Shown here: one piece after another, positions 43,991 through 57,432 of the stretch
Layout: each line of letters starts with the position of its first letter
Position numbering within the stretch: the first letter of the stretch is position 1
Assembly (NCBI GenBank): GCA_905250075.1
Contig: CAJNOP010000013.1
Location: 3,817,312-3,881,311 of the forward strand
Length of the DNA stretch: 64,000 nt
Direction: 5' to 3'
From: Rotaria sp. Silwood1
Taxonomy: Eukaryota; Rotifera; Eurotatoria; Philodinida; Philodinidae
Position numbers and translations under genes: made by a program
The notes under the pieces: generated by a model
The model's database searches: none
What the model was told of the DNA's origin: nothing
The model's input: the letters and a program-made list of their open reading frames with translations, nothing else

Positions 43991-46900
43991 AATGATCTTT
44001 TACATTTCTTTTACACCTGTTTGAAAACCGTGTTATATAGTTGACAGTTGAACGATTTTTTTTTGTATATCTGTTTGGAAAGATTCCATTTGAAGATAGG
44101 CGTTTGAGGTAGCAGGAAAAATATTTGGCAATTCTATGTGACTCTTAGGATGGAACACTCGTAATAGAACAAATGAATTCGAATGAAGTTAGAAGGACCT
44201 GGATGAAAGAAGAGAATTATATTCATTATCTAAGAATATCAACAAAATTTGTTGAACATACTTCAGTTCTAGTAAAAGCAGTGGAATGGTATGCTGATAA
44301 TTCAGCTCAGTATTCTATACCCGAATCTGATTTGTCTGAACTGATGGTGTTAAAAGACTTGTTTGAAACATTCTAAGATGTTATATACCTATGACTTTCT
44401 TTTTTGTTATTCACCATAACTTATTTCATGTGTTAAACACTAATCTTCTGTTTTTCTCTCATCATTGTGTCAATGTAACTGAGTTAAACGAACATTTATT
44501 ATATTTGTTAGTGCTTTCTATATTGTAATTTGTCAATCTATTGCGTTATTCGTCATCAGGTGTCTCTTATTGTTTTTTCTTTTCTTTCTTTCGAATAGGT
44601 ATTGATAGTATCCTTTACGGGTCATTAGTTTTCAATTCACAAACAAAAAAAAACTTTTAAAAGTGATGTTAATTAATGAAAATAATAATTTGAACAATAG
44701 CTTTAAACTTCATTTTGTGTATATTTATAAATTTAATTGTTGACGTTTCATCGATTCACTTAATATTCTCAAGAAGATATTTAATATATGGTGTGTGACT
44801 CATGCAGTGATTCAGATAGTATAACTAGAACAATCTAGTGTATAAATAAATTTTTCTAATTATTCGCTCTAGTTGAGTCACTAGATGAGTCATTTAAAAT
44901 AAACAAGATATACCTTTTGTGGTCAGTATTTTTTTTCATATTGTCTTGATAGTATCGAGTGAATCGACGTTTCGTCGACCATTAAATTTACAAATATAGA
45001 ATAAATAAAGTTTACAGCTACTGTTAAAGTTATTATTTTCATTAACAGATTTTTGCCCATCACTGAAATAAATGATGTCAGTTGAAAAAGAAGATTTTTT
45101 TCGATGTTCTGTAAATAGAAAAAAATATCTCTCATCAAAGAAGGTATACTAACGGTATCAAATTTAAATTAAAGATAAACAGAGTATGATACATTATTAC
45201 TCATCAAAAGAATATCTATAAAACACGCGATCATCCATGAATATTCTCAAATCAAGACATGATAGCCTTTGTCAAATAGAGTTCATGCAATTGATTCGAC
45301 GAAAACCAATATATATCGACAGTATATGCATCAAAGAATAAGTTCTCATGCATAGTGTTTCTTTTCAGATCTATGAATAGTCATAGGAAGAAGACCAAGA
45401 AACAATATGGATAAATCAAAAATATAAGCTTTTTAGTTGCTAGCGTCATAAACACAACATGTGCATTTTTTGCGTGATTTTCTATATAAAATAATATTAC
45501 AAATTACCAACTATATGTTGAATACAATTCTATGAAAAATCAACATTAAAATATATTCTTAGTATTGTTTTGCTGTTTGCTGAGGAGGGTTTTTTATTTT
45601 AGAATTTTATATATTTCTTCTTAGACTTTTATCTTTGGCTACTCGTATATCATCTCTTTGATTTAACTGTTTTCGATATCCTTTGGTGTTCATTGAATTA
45701 GCTCGATGAAATCTATTTATTAAGACTCTGACGAATTGATTTGGGATCATTCGTGAATGTCGGTGAATGATCACGTGTTTTACACATAATCCTATCAACC
45801 AAGTTTGTAAAGTACATGTAGATTATTCGTCATCGTTTGCTTTCGTAGCTATCACATGATCATAATAATAAGATAAAAACAAGTAATATTATTAAAGCGA
45901 TAATGTCCTAATACGGAGGGGGTTATAAAAGTACGTTGTATCTGTTGCTCTGCATTGCTATTCAGTAGCAACAACAACAAGTATACAGAGGTATGTGAAG
46001 CAGCCAAAAAGTAGTGGCAGTAATACTTTAATAGTGTATAGTAAACTTTAGGAAACTTTCTGTTTATATACAGGTGTAGTATAAACAAAGTCCTATTTTT
46101 CTGTGGTATTTGATTATTCTTTAACTAATATCATACTAATATAATTTCTATAACAGCTATTTCTCTATGATATATGACGATTATACTAATATTAATTTAA
46201 AAAAATAAGGGAATTGACTATTGTTTTTTTGAATAACTTCTGAAAGAGATGAAATAGAGAGCTGCGGATCTGATCGTTCCAAAGAGCAGATTACAATGTA
46301 ATAGAATCGTAACATTATACATTTTTTTGACATGATTTTTTTCCATTTTTTCAATAAACCCATTTGAAAACAAATCTATCCCGACGTTGTTTACAGCAAA
46401 TTTTCAATGGTCACAGGTATATACAAATCGTAAATGGAAGATCTACAAAACTATATATTCTATGAGCAACGCTTTTTTCAAACTACATGCAAGGAACATG
46501 ATTATATACAATCCGATGCATCTTTGTCTTCTCTTTCACACGATGAAAACCACAGCTCTTTATTACTTTTCTATCAGAAGTTATTCAAAAGATATCTATG
46601 CCATCTTTTAAATAAGTATCATTATAATCATGACATACAACAGACAAACAGGTCTTATCAAAATTTTAATATTAAGATATGAATTGAAGAAAAATCAAAT
46701 ATCACAAGAAAAACGGAAGATTGTTTGTATTATGCCTTTATATAAAAAGAAACTTTCCTAAAGCTTATCATACGGTACTAAAGTATGACTGCTACTATTT
46801 TTGGACTCCTATAAGTATTTTACCTTATAGAAAGTGCAATACTTATCGGCGAAACTGATAAGTGATATATAACTCGAATCAACATCTTTGTTTTCATACT

Positions 46901-49900
46901 TGTCTAAGAACAATTCGTTTTTAATTAGGAGCAAAATCACGTAATAATTTGCTTTTATTTAAAAATAAATTCACATTTTCCATGTAATAATTAGAAACAA
47001 ATTATTGCTAGTGGACAGATCGATATCATGTGTGTTATAACGGAGTTCGTTCTTTAAAAATGTTATACATGATGTAATGTATCAAAATAAGTGAATGCTT
47101 TTGAAGTCTTTTCAGAGTGACAAAATGGAATCATTTCCAGTTGACATTGGTTGTAAATCGACCATAACTATACATCTTTAACCCATTATTATTCGATTGT
47201 AAATCGGTTTTAATCAAAGATTATCAAAATAGTCGATGAAAGTTGTAATCTTTTTGATTATTTTTTTTCTAATTCTTATAAATTTTAGTTTTATGTGGGA
47301 GACTAGTGATTTTTACTAAGTCTTATTATAATGTATGCACTAATGACTTCTCCTTAGACATCAGAAAGTGATTGTCAAAAGCATTTCTATGCATAAACGA
47401 ATTAACATTTTGAATTTTCAGAGTAGAATTCAGAGAAAACCAATTATTATTCCACCACTAGGAATATATAGGCTGAACATTTTTTATGTTGTTTTTGTTG
47501 CAACATAACTCAACACAACTTCTAACAGCATAATATTGTTTTCCATTTTACACATCATTCATACACTATGCTAAACTTGAAGAGAAATAAACATTGATAA
47601 AAAGAATACTATTCAAAAGACATAAGCTAAAAGATCTTTACTTTTCTGTCTGTTGCTAAGAGATTGGTATTATAAACTAGGTTGCAATTGAGGACAATCA
47701 CAAACTCTGCAACTTCCTTGACTCGACTAGACTTCAATTAAAGTTGAACGTAATATGTTACGTATGCCACAGTTGACACAAGAATTAGTTGAATTTACAA
47801 TGTACGAATTAGATTTTAAATTAATTTACTACGAAATAAAAGTCATATGAATAAAGCCTTATAAACAAGATGAACTGATGATTTAGATAAGAGCTCTCAA
47901 AATAAAGTCATATTACACACAATAAATAAAAAATTTTCATATCTTTTCTGGCTTCTTTTCTGTTATTGATAGAAAAACAACAAAAAATTCTTGTAAACAC
48001 ATACATTTCAGTTGGCGTTTACTGAAAATAGGGATCGAGTGCTTTTTATCGTAGAGCCATTTTAGAGTTGTTGATCTGTTTTTTTTTAGTTTAAGTCAAT
48101 TCTGATCGCTTTTTCATTCGATAAATTTTGTCATCTATCTTATTTCTACTTTGATAATATCAATATGAACAACAAAGCCAAAAAAGGAATAAAATGTTAA
48201 CTGATATGTTATCAATAAGTCCGAGCCGAGATTCGCCAAGAACGATTAGAAATCATAAACTATTGTCTATATTACTGCTTAGACAATAACTTTTACTTTT
48301 AACTTGATTGGTGCATACAATCATTCGTTATATTCTAATATCATAGTTATGAGTTACACATGTAGTGTAATGTACCATTCATTTCTAAAATTGTTCACAT
48401 CAATTTCTTGTTCGTGTAAATGAATAATTTGAAAAAAAACAACATTGTCTTGAAAAACTTTCACGAATCTTTCAGTATTTCTATGTCCTTGAGATGAAAA
48501 AGAATACAGAATGTTCCAAAAGTTCGTCGGGAAAAGAACGTGAATAACTTTTGAACAATTCAACCGATACATGTAAGATTTATATTATTTTATTCGATCT
48601 TCCTTAAAGTGTCGCTTTTATATAGATGCAGGTTCAGGTTTTGGTGAATGCGAATTCAGTTAGGTCCAAATTCGAGGTTTTTGCCACCAATATCTGACAC
48701 TCTTTGTATACATGAATAAGTTAAGGATCAAAGTATTAGCTATTTATTCGCTACTCTGAGAAAAAAATTCAATGTACAGTTGTATCGTAGTACTGTACTT
48801 CTCATATGAGGAATTGCGTGTTCACAAAAATGTGTAACTGGATCCGACAAAGAGTAGAATGTTGGACCCGTAATTTCCTGATTGTTTTACGAAATTCTAT
48901 TTGATGTTGACTTTCCAAAGTATTTATATGAAAATGGAACTCGTGACTCTACTGTTTTCGAGTTTTTGATAAGTCAAAGAGTAGATAGAATTATATTTGT
49001 GACAATGCTCGTTCAAGGAACTAAACTAGTATGACTCACTTAGTTCTTTTGAAAAGAACTGGAATTGATTACCAATCCTTTTTTTGTCCATATGAAAAGA
49101 ATTGGTCGGTGACTCTAGTTCTCAAAAAAAAAGAATCGGTTCATCGAGCTGTGAGTTGACACAGATCTAGATACAATTTTTATTGAAATCGTTACCGTTT
49201 TCTCACCGATTCCTTATGTTAACTGAACCTGATCTCCATTAGATACTTGGTAGACATTGCCTGTTATGTGTTAATATAAGGAGAACCCAAGAGATAGTAA
49301 GTCCAATGAATGTGATACTCATCAAAAAGAGTCATCTCTATGAATTTGCATACTAGATGAAAGTTTTTCTACAAACTGATGTACTTCATCGTTGAAATGC
49401 GAAGACACTTCATTTTGGTGAATAGCATACTGATTTCCGTCATAATCCTGAATGGGATTGTAAAACTATTTCAAATAACTAGAACACTTCCGATCGATAT
49501 ATTTTCACTAGTAATATGAGCTGCATCGACTTATTATTCTGTTATTACAATAGTGTGTCAGAATACGACTAGCTCACTCAAGTATCGCTTTTGTTGCAAT
49601 TGTTAGAGATCTCTCTCATACCGTCTTCATTTATAGTTTCTGTGTTAAATTGAACTGGTATGATTCGTTTTATAATCGTAGATGACTCGGATTCGACCAA
49701 CAATAACATTGTTTCGATTCTAATGCTTAGAGACATACGTATTTGATCTGAACTATATTTAATAATACTTAAAGGAACATCAAAGGAACTTGTAGAAAAT
49801 TCATGCAAATCGCTTGAACTGTTCAAGTGCTATTCACGGTTTTTATCACGACGAACTTTTGCAACATTCTCTACATCGACTCCATATAAAGAAAAAACTA

Positions 49901-50568
49901 TCTATCTATCTATCGATTATTGAATCTTACCAATCATTCAAGGTCTCTATTAATATATAGAATTAATAATATTTTATACGGTATTCTTATCTTCTTTGAG
50001 GTTTTTACATTTCGAAATCTTTAAAGAAAATTTGTTAAGTATTGCCTGATAATATATATATATATATATACGCGTGAACAAGAAGTTAATCTATCAAGTT
50101 AAGAAACAGTAAATTCTATCATATAAAACTTACTATTACTATTTTAGACTTTCTGATATCATTGATGAATATGTTAACTGAAATCTTCTTAAATTTCGAC
50201 ATAGAAAGATAAATGAGTAGTATTGAGAATTTCTAGCATGATGTCTTCATTGAATTGATCTATAGTCTGTTTGCTATCGTTCAACTGCACCACAATGTCG
50301 TAGTTCATCACTACATCAAAAGACTATCCCTATATTTTTTTCATAACCATTAATTAAAACTAAGTTGACCAGTATATTTGGTTATTAGAATAAAAATATG
50401 CTACTCTAATGTTTGCAAAAAATTAGTCTTTTGAACAATCCTATAAGATAGCAGATATGATATATTATTTATTAGATTTTTCACATTTGTGATTTGCACA
50501 AAACATAAATTTATATTATAGAAATTGATCAAGGACGCCATATTACTAATCAAGATCAAGTATATAGA
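43991..50568. other. Gene desert before the astacin gene
   Basis: No gene is supported over 6.5 kb. An open frame at 44173-44376 (67 codons, amphipathic, ending LSELMVLKDLFETF) has fairly protein-like composition but no recognised family or clear splice sites. TA microsatellite at about 50050-50071. Nothing else stands out. Confidence 0.45.
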
Positions 50569-53500
50569 ATGGCTATTATTTGTTTATTGATCCTAACTAC
50601 TTTTGCTCTTGTAACAAATTTACATGGATTACCAATAGCAAAGGTTAGTTTTTATAAAGATAAATTTCCTTTCACGATAAATTATGTTATTTGGTTATTT
50701 TAATTAAGGATTTGCCGGGAAGAAAAAGAAGTCCTGAAGAAATTGGTAAGTATCATATCGAAAACGTCACTGAAATAAAATAAAGACAAATCAGTTATAT
50801 TGATTTTGGATGATCGTAGAATCTGTAAATTAAAATAATTTGACTGTTTAAAGATTCATTTCATGAGATTATGTCGTGTTGTTAGAATCTATATACACTA
50901 GTATTTTTTTTTCTGAATGATTGTTATTATGTGTTTTATTCATTTGTAATAGCTAATGTATCTTGAACAATAATATTGTTTTTAGTTTTAATTAGAAACT
51001 CTCCTCATTTAATCAAATAAAATTAGTTTAGATATGATATTTTCTATGAGAATACTTTACCATCTACTCTTCAAAACTAATTTATTTGTGTTCTCTCAAA
51101 CGATAAATAGACATGATTGACTAAAGAATAATAAAAAAACTGATAGCTTTGTTTGATACAATGAAGAATATATATATATATATGTTTACTTTTGATTTTT
51201 AGGTGGACATTTTGAAGGTGACATAATTATTCCTTCAATACCTGTAAGTTGAAAACTTATCTTCTGCTTATGTGCTCATATAAGTTTCATTTTTTCAAAA
51301 AAATCTAGAGAGGTGTGGCGATGATTGGTGATTATGTGCGTTGGCCAAAAGGAATCGTACCGTATACTATTTTATCGGATTTCAGTAAGTCTCGTTTTCA
51401 ACATAGAAAAATAGTATTAGGTTTTCAAATGTAACATATTGAACAAGATATAATTGTTTGATATTTTAATAATATTGTTTTTCTAATATCTTGCTATCAT
51501 ATAATATATGAAGTATCGATTGACAAGATTATGTTTAATTATAGGTATTGCAGATCGAAATCTAATTATTAATGCTATGCGAACATTGGAGAGTTTAACA
51601 GCAGTTAATAATGTACCTTGTGTACAATTTCGTGAAAAAGTCGATTCTGATGGACCATACTATATTACAATACAAAATGGAGTTGGTTGTTCATCTATCG
51701 TAAGTTATTTGTGAGAAATTTTTTATTTATATTTTAGTATATATTTCAATTTTTTGCAGATTGGACGATACACAGATTATACAGTGGATCGCACAATGAT
51801 ACTGGAAACTCCTAGTTGTCTTTACACAGGAATAGTTATGCATGAGTTAATCCATACATTAGGTAATACAACAAATTATTTTCTATTTGTTTGTCTGAAT
51901 ATTGCTCACTATCTGAAAAACGGTGTTGCAGAGTAGAAAAATTTCTTTGTATAACAAACCAACTTTCTATATACTATCGACACAACAAGAAAACAATAAA
52001 ACAAAATACACTGGTGTTCAACAAACACTAAAGTTCTGTAGAAACGTAAATTACTTCTCCAGGAAATGTTTGTACAGCTTTCTACAGCGCGACAGTTGAT
52101 GTTCGCAAATTAGAGCTTGAACGAAATGAGATTCAAAAGTATTCACCTTGATGATAGTTTCAATTTTGAAAAGTTTTAAGCGGATCCTCTCCTCTCCCCC
52201 TCCCCCATAATGGACAGAGAAAAGGAGCCAGGAGAAATCTCTAAAACTGCTTTAGAGAATTACCTGGAAATTTTATGGATTATGCTTCGCATTTCACGCT
52301 TACTATCTGTGTTTATCGAGCCTGTTTCACTCATCAGATTACCGAAAAAAGGCGTTTTATTCAATTTTTCAATAAAATTTCATAGTCCCCCTCAGTTTAC
52401 GTTGAAAGTTGACTTTTGAATGTTGATTTGAAACTTTGCATGACTAATAGTCTCAGTGGAACTAATTCATTCTGAAAGTTTCAGCCTTTTCTGTTGCTTC
52501 TGTTTTGTGACATGCATATTGAAAGTTCTGTCGTGTGAAAAGTCACTACTATCTTTATGTTTGTATTTCACAAGATAGAAGCAACGAAGAAAACTGGAAC
52601 TTTCAGAATGAACTACTTTTATTGAGGCTATTAGTTGTGCAAAGTTTCAAGTCAAACCTCAAAAATTAACTTTCAATGTGACCTGACGGGAACTACAGGG
52701 TTCAGTTGAAAAATTCAGTAAATATTCGATATCAGAAGAACAAAGGTCTGGAAAACTGAATCATATTCTAAACTTTTTCAACTCTCACCAATACTAGCCG
52801 AATGAACATAGTTCCAAATCAAAAATTATTAAGCATCTCGAGAGATTTCCCTATGAGACCCTCAAAGGTAGAAACCACCTATAGATTATGTTTAGGACCA
52901 AACAAGCAATATAGAAGTTTAAAAAATCATGTATTTGAGCTTGTATTGTCCATTGGACACCTAATAGACCTAAACAAATAAGTATTTACTTTACAGACCA
53001 CTATAGATAAATCTACATCGAAGATTATATTTGAAACACCGTATCTTACTAGGGACTTAAGTGAGCATGTTCGCACATCTACGTAAAGCAAATCATGATA
53101 AGTCATATCAGATAGTAAATTAAAATACAAATAAAAGGCTTGGGAAAAACGGTGGAAAAGCATGAAATTATTCATTAGTCGTATATCATAAATAGGTTTT
53201 TGATCCTATTGCAGCAGACAGAACGTCAGAGAGGCGTTTAATATCTAGTAACCGTATAACACTAAATAACCGCAAAATATCTAATGAATATAATTAGATC
53301 TTCAGTTTGAAACATACATTTTGCTTATGGAATTCTATCAATGATGTTCACCTATTTTACCTAGTTTGTGATAATTGCTACAAGATGACTAGTCTCTTGC
53401 ATTACAAACTAAGGCGCAGTTAGACGCAGAAATATAGCAGTTTTAATGTCAGGTACAACTTAGGTACAGATCTCAGAAATCTATTTTTTTGCGTGACTGT

Positions 53501-56460
53501 TCACTATGACCCTTACATTTCCAGAATTTTTCAAGAAGGGCTTGACGAAAAACTGTGCATCTTTCAAAGTAGATAGGTCTTGATAAGTAGTGCAAGGCTT
53601 ATCATAAATTTAAAATTTCTAGATGCTTCTTCCAGGAAGACATGTGGCTGGTAAAAAAACCAGACAATGATCGAAAGTTTTTCCTGCTGAAAAACTCTAC
53701 ATTCAATTTCTGTGAGCTACATCTTCTATTATGATAACTAGGATCAAGTCGAAATGTGTGTTTTTTTCTTTCAAAAATATTCTAGTGCTTAGGAAAAGTA
53801 AAATAATAATAACATCGTCAAAAAAAAAGTTCTTCCTTTGTTTCACTGGTACTAATTTTTTGAAGGCTGCCAAATTTCGTAGGAACAACATTTTGAAGAG
53901 AAAAAATACGCATCCCGATTCGACTCCCATCGAAGACACCGTGGAAGACAAAAAGGAGGAAAACTTAATTTTTTTTGATCAAAAATTGGTTTTAAGAAAA
54001 ACCCAAACAATCTAAAATTTTGTGTTTTTCGTCTTTCATCTTTTTTTCTCTTGTGTTCGTTTTGAATCATCACAGATCATCATGTATTGTGCACCAAATA
54101 TGAATATAAAGAGCTGTGTCTAAGAAATATTCATAGAATTAATAAGCAAGATAAACTCACAAGATTGTCATTTAAAAAACTAGAAGCTTATTCTTCAAAA
54201 TATGGATTCTTGAAAGTGAGCTTTTTCAGAGCTTATACGATTTAGCACAGTTCCCATTTTAACGGCACTTGATAGAAGACATTTCTATACATCTTTACAA
54301 AATGGAAACTTTGAAATCGAAAAACCATTGTTTTCTTTTGGGTCAGGAAAGGAAGAAGTGTTTCGAAAGAAAGAACACCATTTTCCCTACGCTTTCGGAC
54401 GACGACTACTCATCAGAAAATTTTGAAAGTTTGAAGACAGACACATCGTCATGAATGGAACAAAAAAATTGTCATAGATTCAAAATTCAGAGATACTTTT
54501 CCATAAGATATCTTGAAATCGCAAATGTGAAAAACATCCTCTTCCTTTCATATCGACTCCTTTCTCAGTTACAACATATTTGATTAAGGCAAACATTTTT
54601 TCATTGCTGCCGGACACATTGTGTGTTGACTAGATTTTATATTCGTTTCTTTCTGTCACATTTCTTCTGAGTAAAAACATTGAAATCGTAAGTTCATCAT
54701 CAAAACTAGATTTTTTCTTTAACTGGAAGTGTCATCTTTTTTTAAACTTTAGTAAGGACCAGCAGTACATTTTATTTTGAAACAAAGATAAAGTTGACTC
54801 CCTAAATACTTTCTAGTATGATTAGAAGAAAGTTAGAACTCGACTGGATGCATTGCGCTTAAGAAATGCAATGATTCTATGACTTATTTGGTGAAAAAGT
54901 TCGTTTTTTCAGACACAGTGAAAATACTCTATTTCGTTGTTTTTGGATTTTTATAGTCGCGTATTGATTCATGAATTATTTCTAATAAATAGAGGACACT
55001 TCGAATCGTCTATAGAGCAGAAACAAAAACTAAAAAATGGAGAATCTAAAAATTTTTCGGTTCAGAAAGAGGAATCTCTTAAGTTTAGTATTCTGATTTG
55101 AATTAAACTAACGAATCAAAGTAAAAAGTCAATGCTGTTTTAAAAAATAAATGCCTTTTTATTTTGAATCGAACTAATATTCTCTTAGCACTGAAGAAAG
55201 GTACTAGTAAAAAGAAGTTTTTTCTTGATAATTTTACTTTGTCACTTTTCCCACACTTTACAACTAATCTAAAGTACACTAATACAACAAATTCTTCATT
55301 TTGAATTGGATATAACCTAATGTATGAATGAAAATTGTACATATTGATCAACATTCGTGAAATAGAATCCTTATTATTAAAAAAAATAAAAAGTACCATT
55401 ACAAATATAATCTTATATAAATTTAGGCTTCTATCATGAACAATCACGACCAGATCGCGATGATTACGTCAAAGTAATTTGGGACAATATCATACCAGGT
55501 TGTACAAATGTTGTTTTAGTAAAATTCTTGTTCGAAAATAACAGAAATATTTTAATTTTTTTAAACTGGATAGATATGGCATTTAATTTCAACAAATATA
55601 GTACCGATCAAGTGGATACTTTGAATACACCTTATGATTACGGGTCAATAATGCACTACGGCAGAGATTATTTTAGTATAAATGGTTCTGATACGCTTGT
55701 GCCACTTCAATCGGGTGTTACGATTGGACAACGTGACAGTTTGAGTGCGATTGATATCGAAGAAATTCAAATTTTTTATGGCTGTACAACCGCTACAGCT
55801 CCAACAGCTGCCACCACCACTAAAATATCTACTACCTCTACTGCTAAAACGACTATCGCAACCACCATTAAGACATCTTCTACTACGTCTGCTTTTAAAA
55901 CAACTATCACAACCACCATTGAGACATCTACTATACCCACTATTAATACAACTATCGCAACCACCATTGAAACATCTACTATACCTACTATTAAAACAAC
56001 TATCGCAACCACCATTGGAGCATCTACTATACCTACTATTAAAACAACTATCACAACCACCATTGGAACACCCACTATATCTACTACTGAAACAATAAAG
56101 ACTATTCTAAAACCTGCTACCTCTCCTACTGAAACAACTATCACAACCACCATTGAGACATTCACTGCCTCTACTACTGGAACAATAAAGACCTTTCTAA
56201 AACCTACTACCTTTACTGATGAAACACCTATCACTACTACCACTAGGACATCGACTACCTCTAATACAAAATTAACTATTACTACCCCTATTACAAAATC
56301 TGCTTCCTCTACTACTATAATTGCAACGACCGCCGCAACATCTACTTTTACAAAAACAGAAGTCCCTGGTAAGGCACCCGCTTCCTCTAACACCATAACA
56401 GCGACAATCCATGCGACTGCATCTATAGTCCTTTGTATATCTATTAGAATAGGCTGTTAG
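50569..56460 (+). CDS. Secreted astacin metalloprotease with Thr-rich repeat tail
   Basis: Eight exons, 50569-50643, 50709-50745, 51203-51243, 51309-51384, 51545-51699, 51760-51862, 55427-55498 and 55574-56460, join in phase to 481 residues. It is an M12A zinc endopeptidase. A signal peptide (MAIICLLILTTFALVT) is followed by a propeptide with FEGD, the Asp-switch motif that blocks the zinc in the zymogen. The catalytic domain starts near RWPKGIVPYTI. The zinc site HELIHTLGFYHEQSRPDRD (His156, 160, 166; Glu157) spans the exon 6/7 junction, and the Met-turn is SIMHYG (211-216). The four canonical cysteines are present (NNVPC, VGC, PSC, FYGC). After FYGC comes a Thr/Ile/Ser-rich mucin-like tail instead of the EGF/CUB domains of many astacins, ending in a short hydrophobic segment (ASIVLCISI) that might be a GPI signal. 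Intron 6 is 3.6 kb, against under 500 bp elsewhere. Confidence 0.97.
52355..52730. repeat. Long inverted repeat inside astacin intron
   Basis: Arms of about 160 bp (52355-52515 and 52565-52730) are reverse complements at high identity by eye: TTGAAACTTTGCATGACTAA pairs with TTAGTTGTGCAAAGTTTCAA, and TTCATTCTGAAAGTTTCAG with CTGGAACTTTCAGAATGAA. The spacer is about 50 bp. No open frame is inside. It is a foldback/MITE candidate and, being in an intron of a gene, would form a hairpin in the pre-mRNA. Confidence 0.8.
55843..56280 (+). repeat. 48-nt tandem repeat coding the Thr-rich tail
   Basis: The block ACTATCRCAACCACCATT recurs at about 55852, 55903, 55951, 55999, 56047 and 56137, that is spacings of 51, 48, 48, 48 and 90. 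The 16-residue unit is roughly TTIATTIETSTIPTIK. It is dense in O-glycosylation sites. Several of the tracked open frames on both strands here are shadows of this repeat. Confidence 0.9.
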
Positions 56461-57432
56461 ATCATCCTTCACAAGATTCTGAATTTTATTTTTAGAGTTA
56501 AAAAATATCTAATCTATGTGCATAATAACATCCTTGGGGGACTATGACTGCAGTGCTGTGTATGGCTGAGTAACAAGCCAAAAGGTTCTCCATTGTTCTT
56601 ATTTTATTTGTTTTAAAAGTCAAATTTGTTCTTATTTCTATCAAATAGGAGTTTTTTTTGAAAAAGTAGATGTCTCTGTTTGATCTAGCTATCACTTGAG
56701 TGATCCTAAAATGATCTGTTTATTGTCTTGTATATTTAAAGCAACGATAGATATCAACACTAAAGTAACTTATATAGTCATTACATTTTGTCGAATAGTA
56801 AGCGATCTATCCTTATATTATAATTGAGATAGAAGCTCATCTTCGGATTGAGTATTCCAAATCTCATATTAATACTATGCGACCATTTTTCTAGTTCTGA
56901 AGATTTAAAAGAATATTTTTTTTGTAGTCTATTTACTAATTAAGGGTAATTAGATGTGCTTGTTATTCCTTGCTAATAGTTGCATGTTTCTATTTAATAG
57001 TAATTGGAAATTTAGACCAAGAGTTCAACCTCGTGTGTGATCAATGAAGATCATCTAGAACATGTTATATGCAGCAGAATCGACTTTTTCACTTACTAAT
57101 AACTAGATATAAGGTCAAAGATACTGTCGATCATTTATCTATAATTTCACGTGTTACTATCAATGAAATACTACGTAGTTAAATACTAAGATTAAATTAC
57201 ATTCTTTAACCGTGGATTATTTTTTTACTTCTTTCTGAATACTATGTGAAAGTCACGAAACATAATCATATTCATTTTATTATCTATTAGCTAGTATAAG
57301 ATATTGTTAAGTTTCGACTCAAAAATTGTTTTTATCTGTATCATAAGACGAAAAAAGCTTCGTAAAAAAAATCTTAAAGTTAATAATGGATTCTAAATTC
57401 GAACCGTTAATACGTATTTTCCTCTCATATAG
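56461..57432. other. Spacer between astacin and membrane-protein genes
   Basis: Should hold the 3'UTR of the astacin gene and the missing 5' exon or exons (signal peptide) of the membrane-protein gene. I could not identify those exons with confidence. Confidence 0.45.

Noticed and set aside
45735..45780. Short palindromic stretch around GATCATTC/GAATGATC
   Set aside because: Eight-base stem only; expected by chance in a window of this size.
53703..54454. Open frames within the large astacin intron as a nested gene
   Set aside because: Lys/Phe-rich with no family, start context or splice partners; probably decayed repeat.
55745..56472. Long open frames on both strands over the astacin tail
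   Set aside because: They are shadows of the 48-nt Thr-rich repeat; only the frame continuous with the astacin catalytic domain has support.
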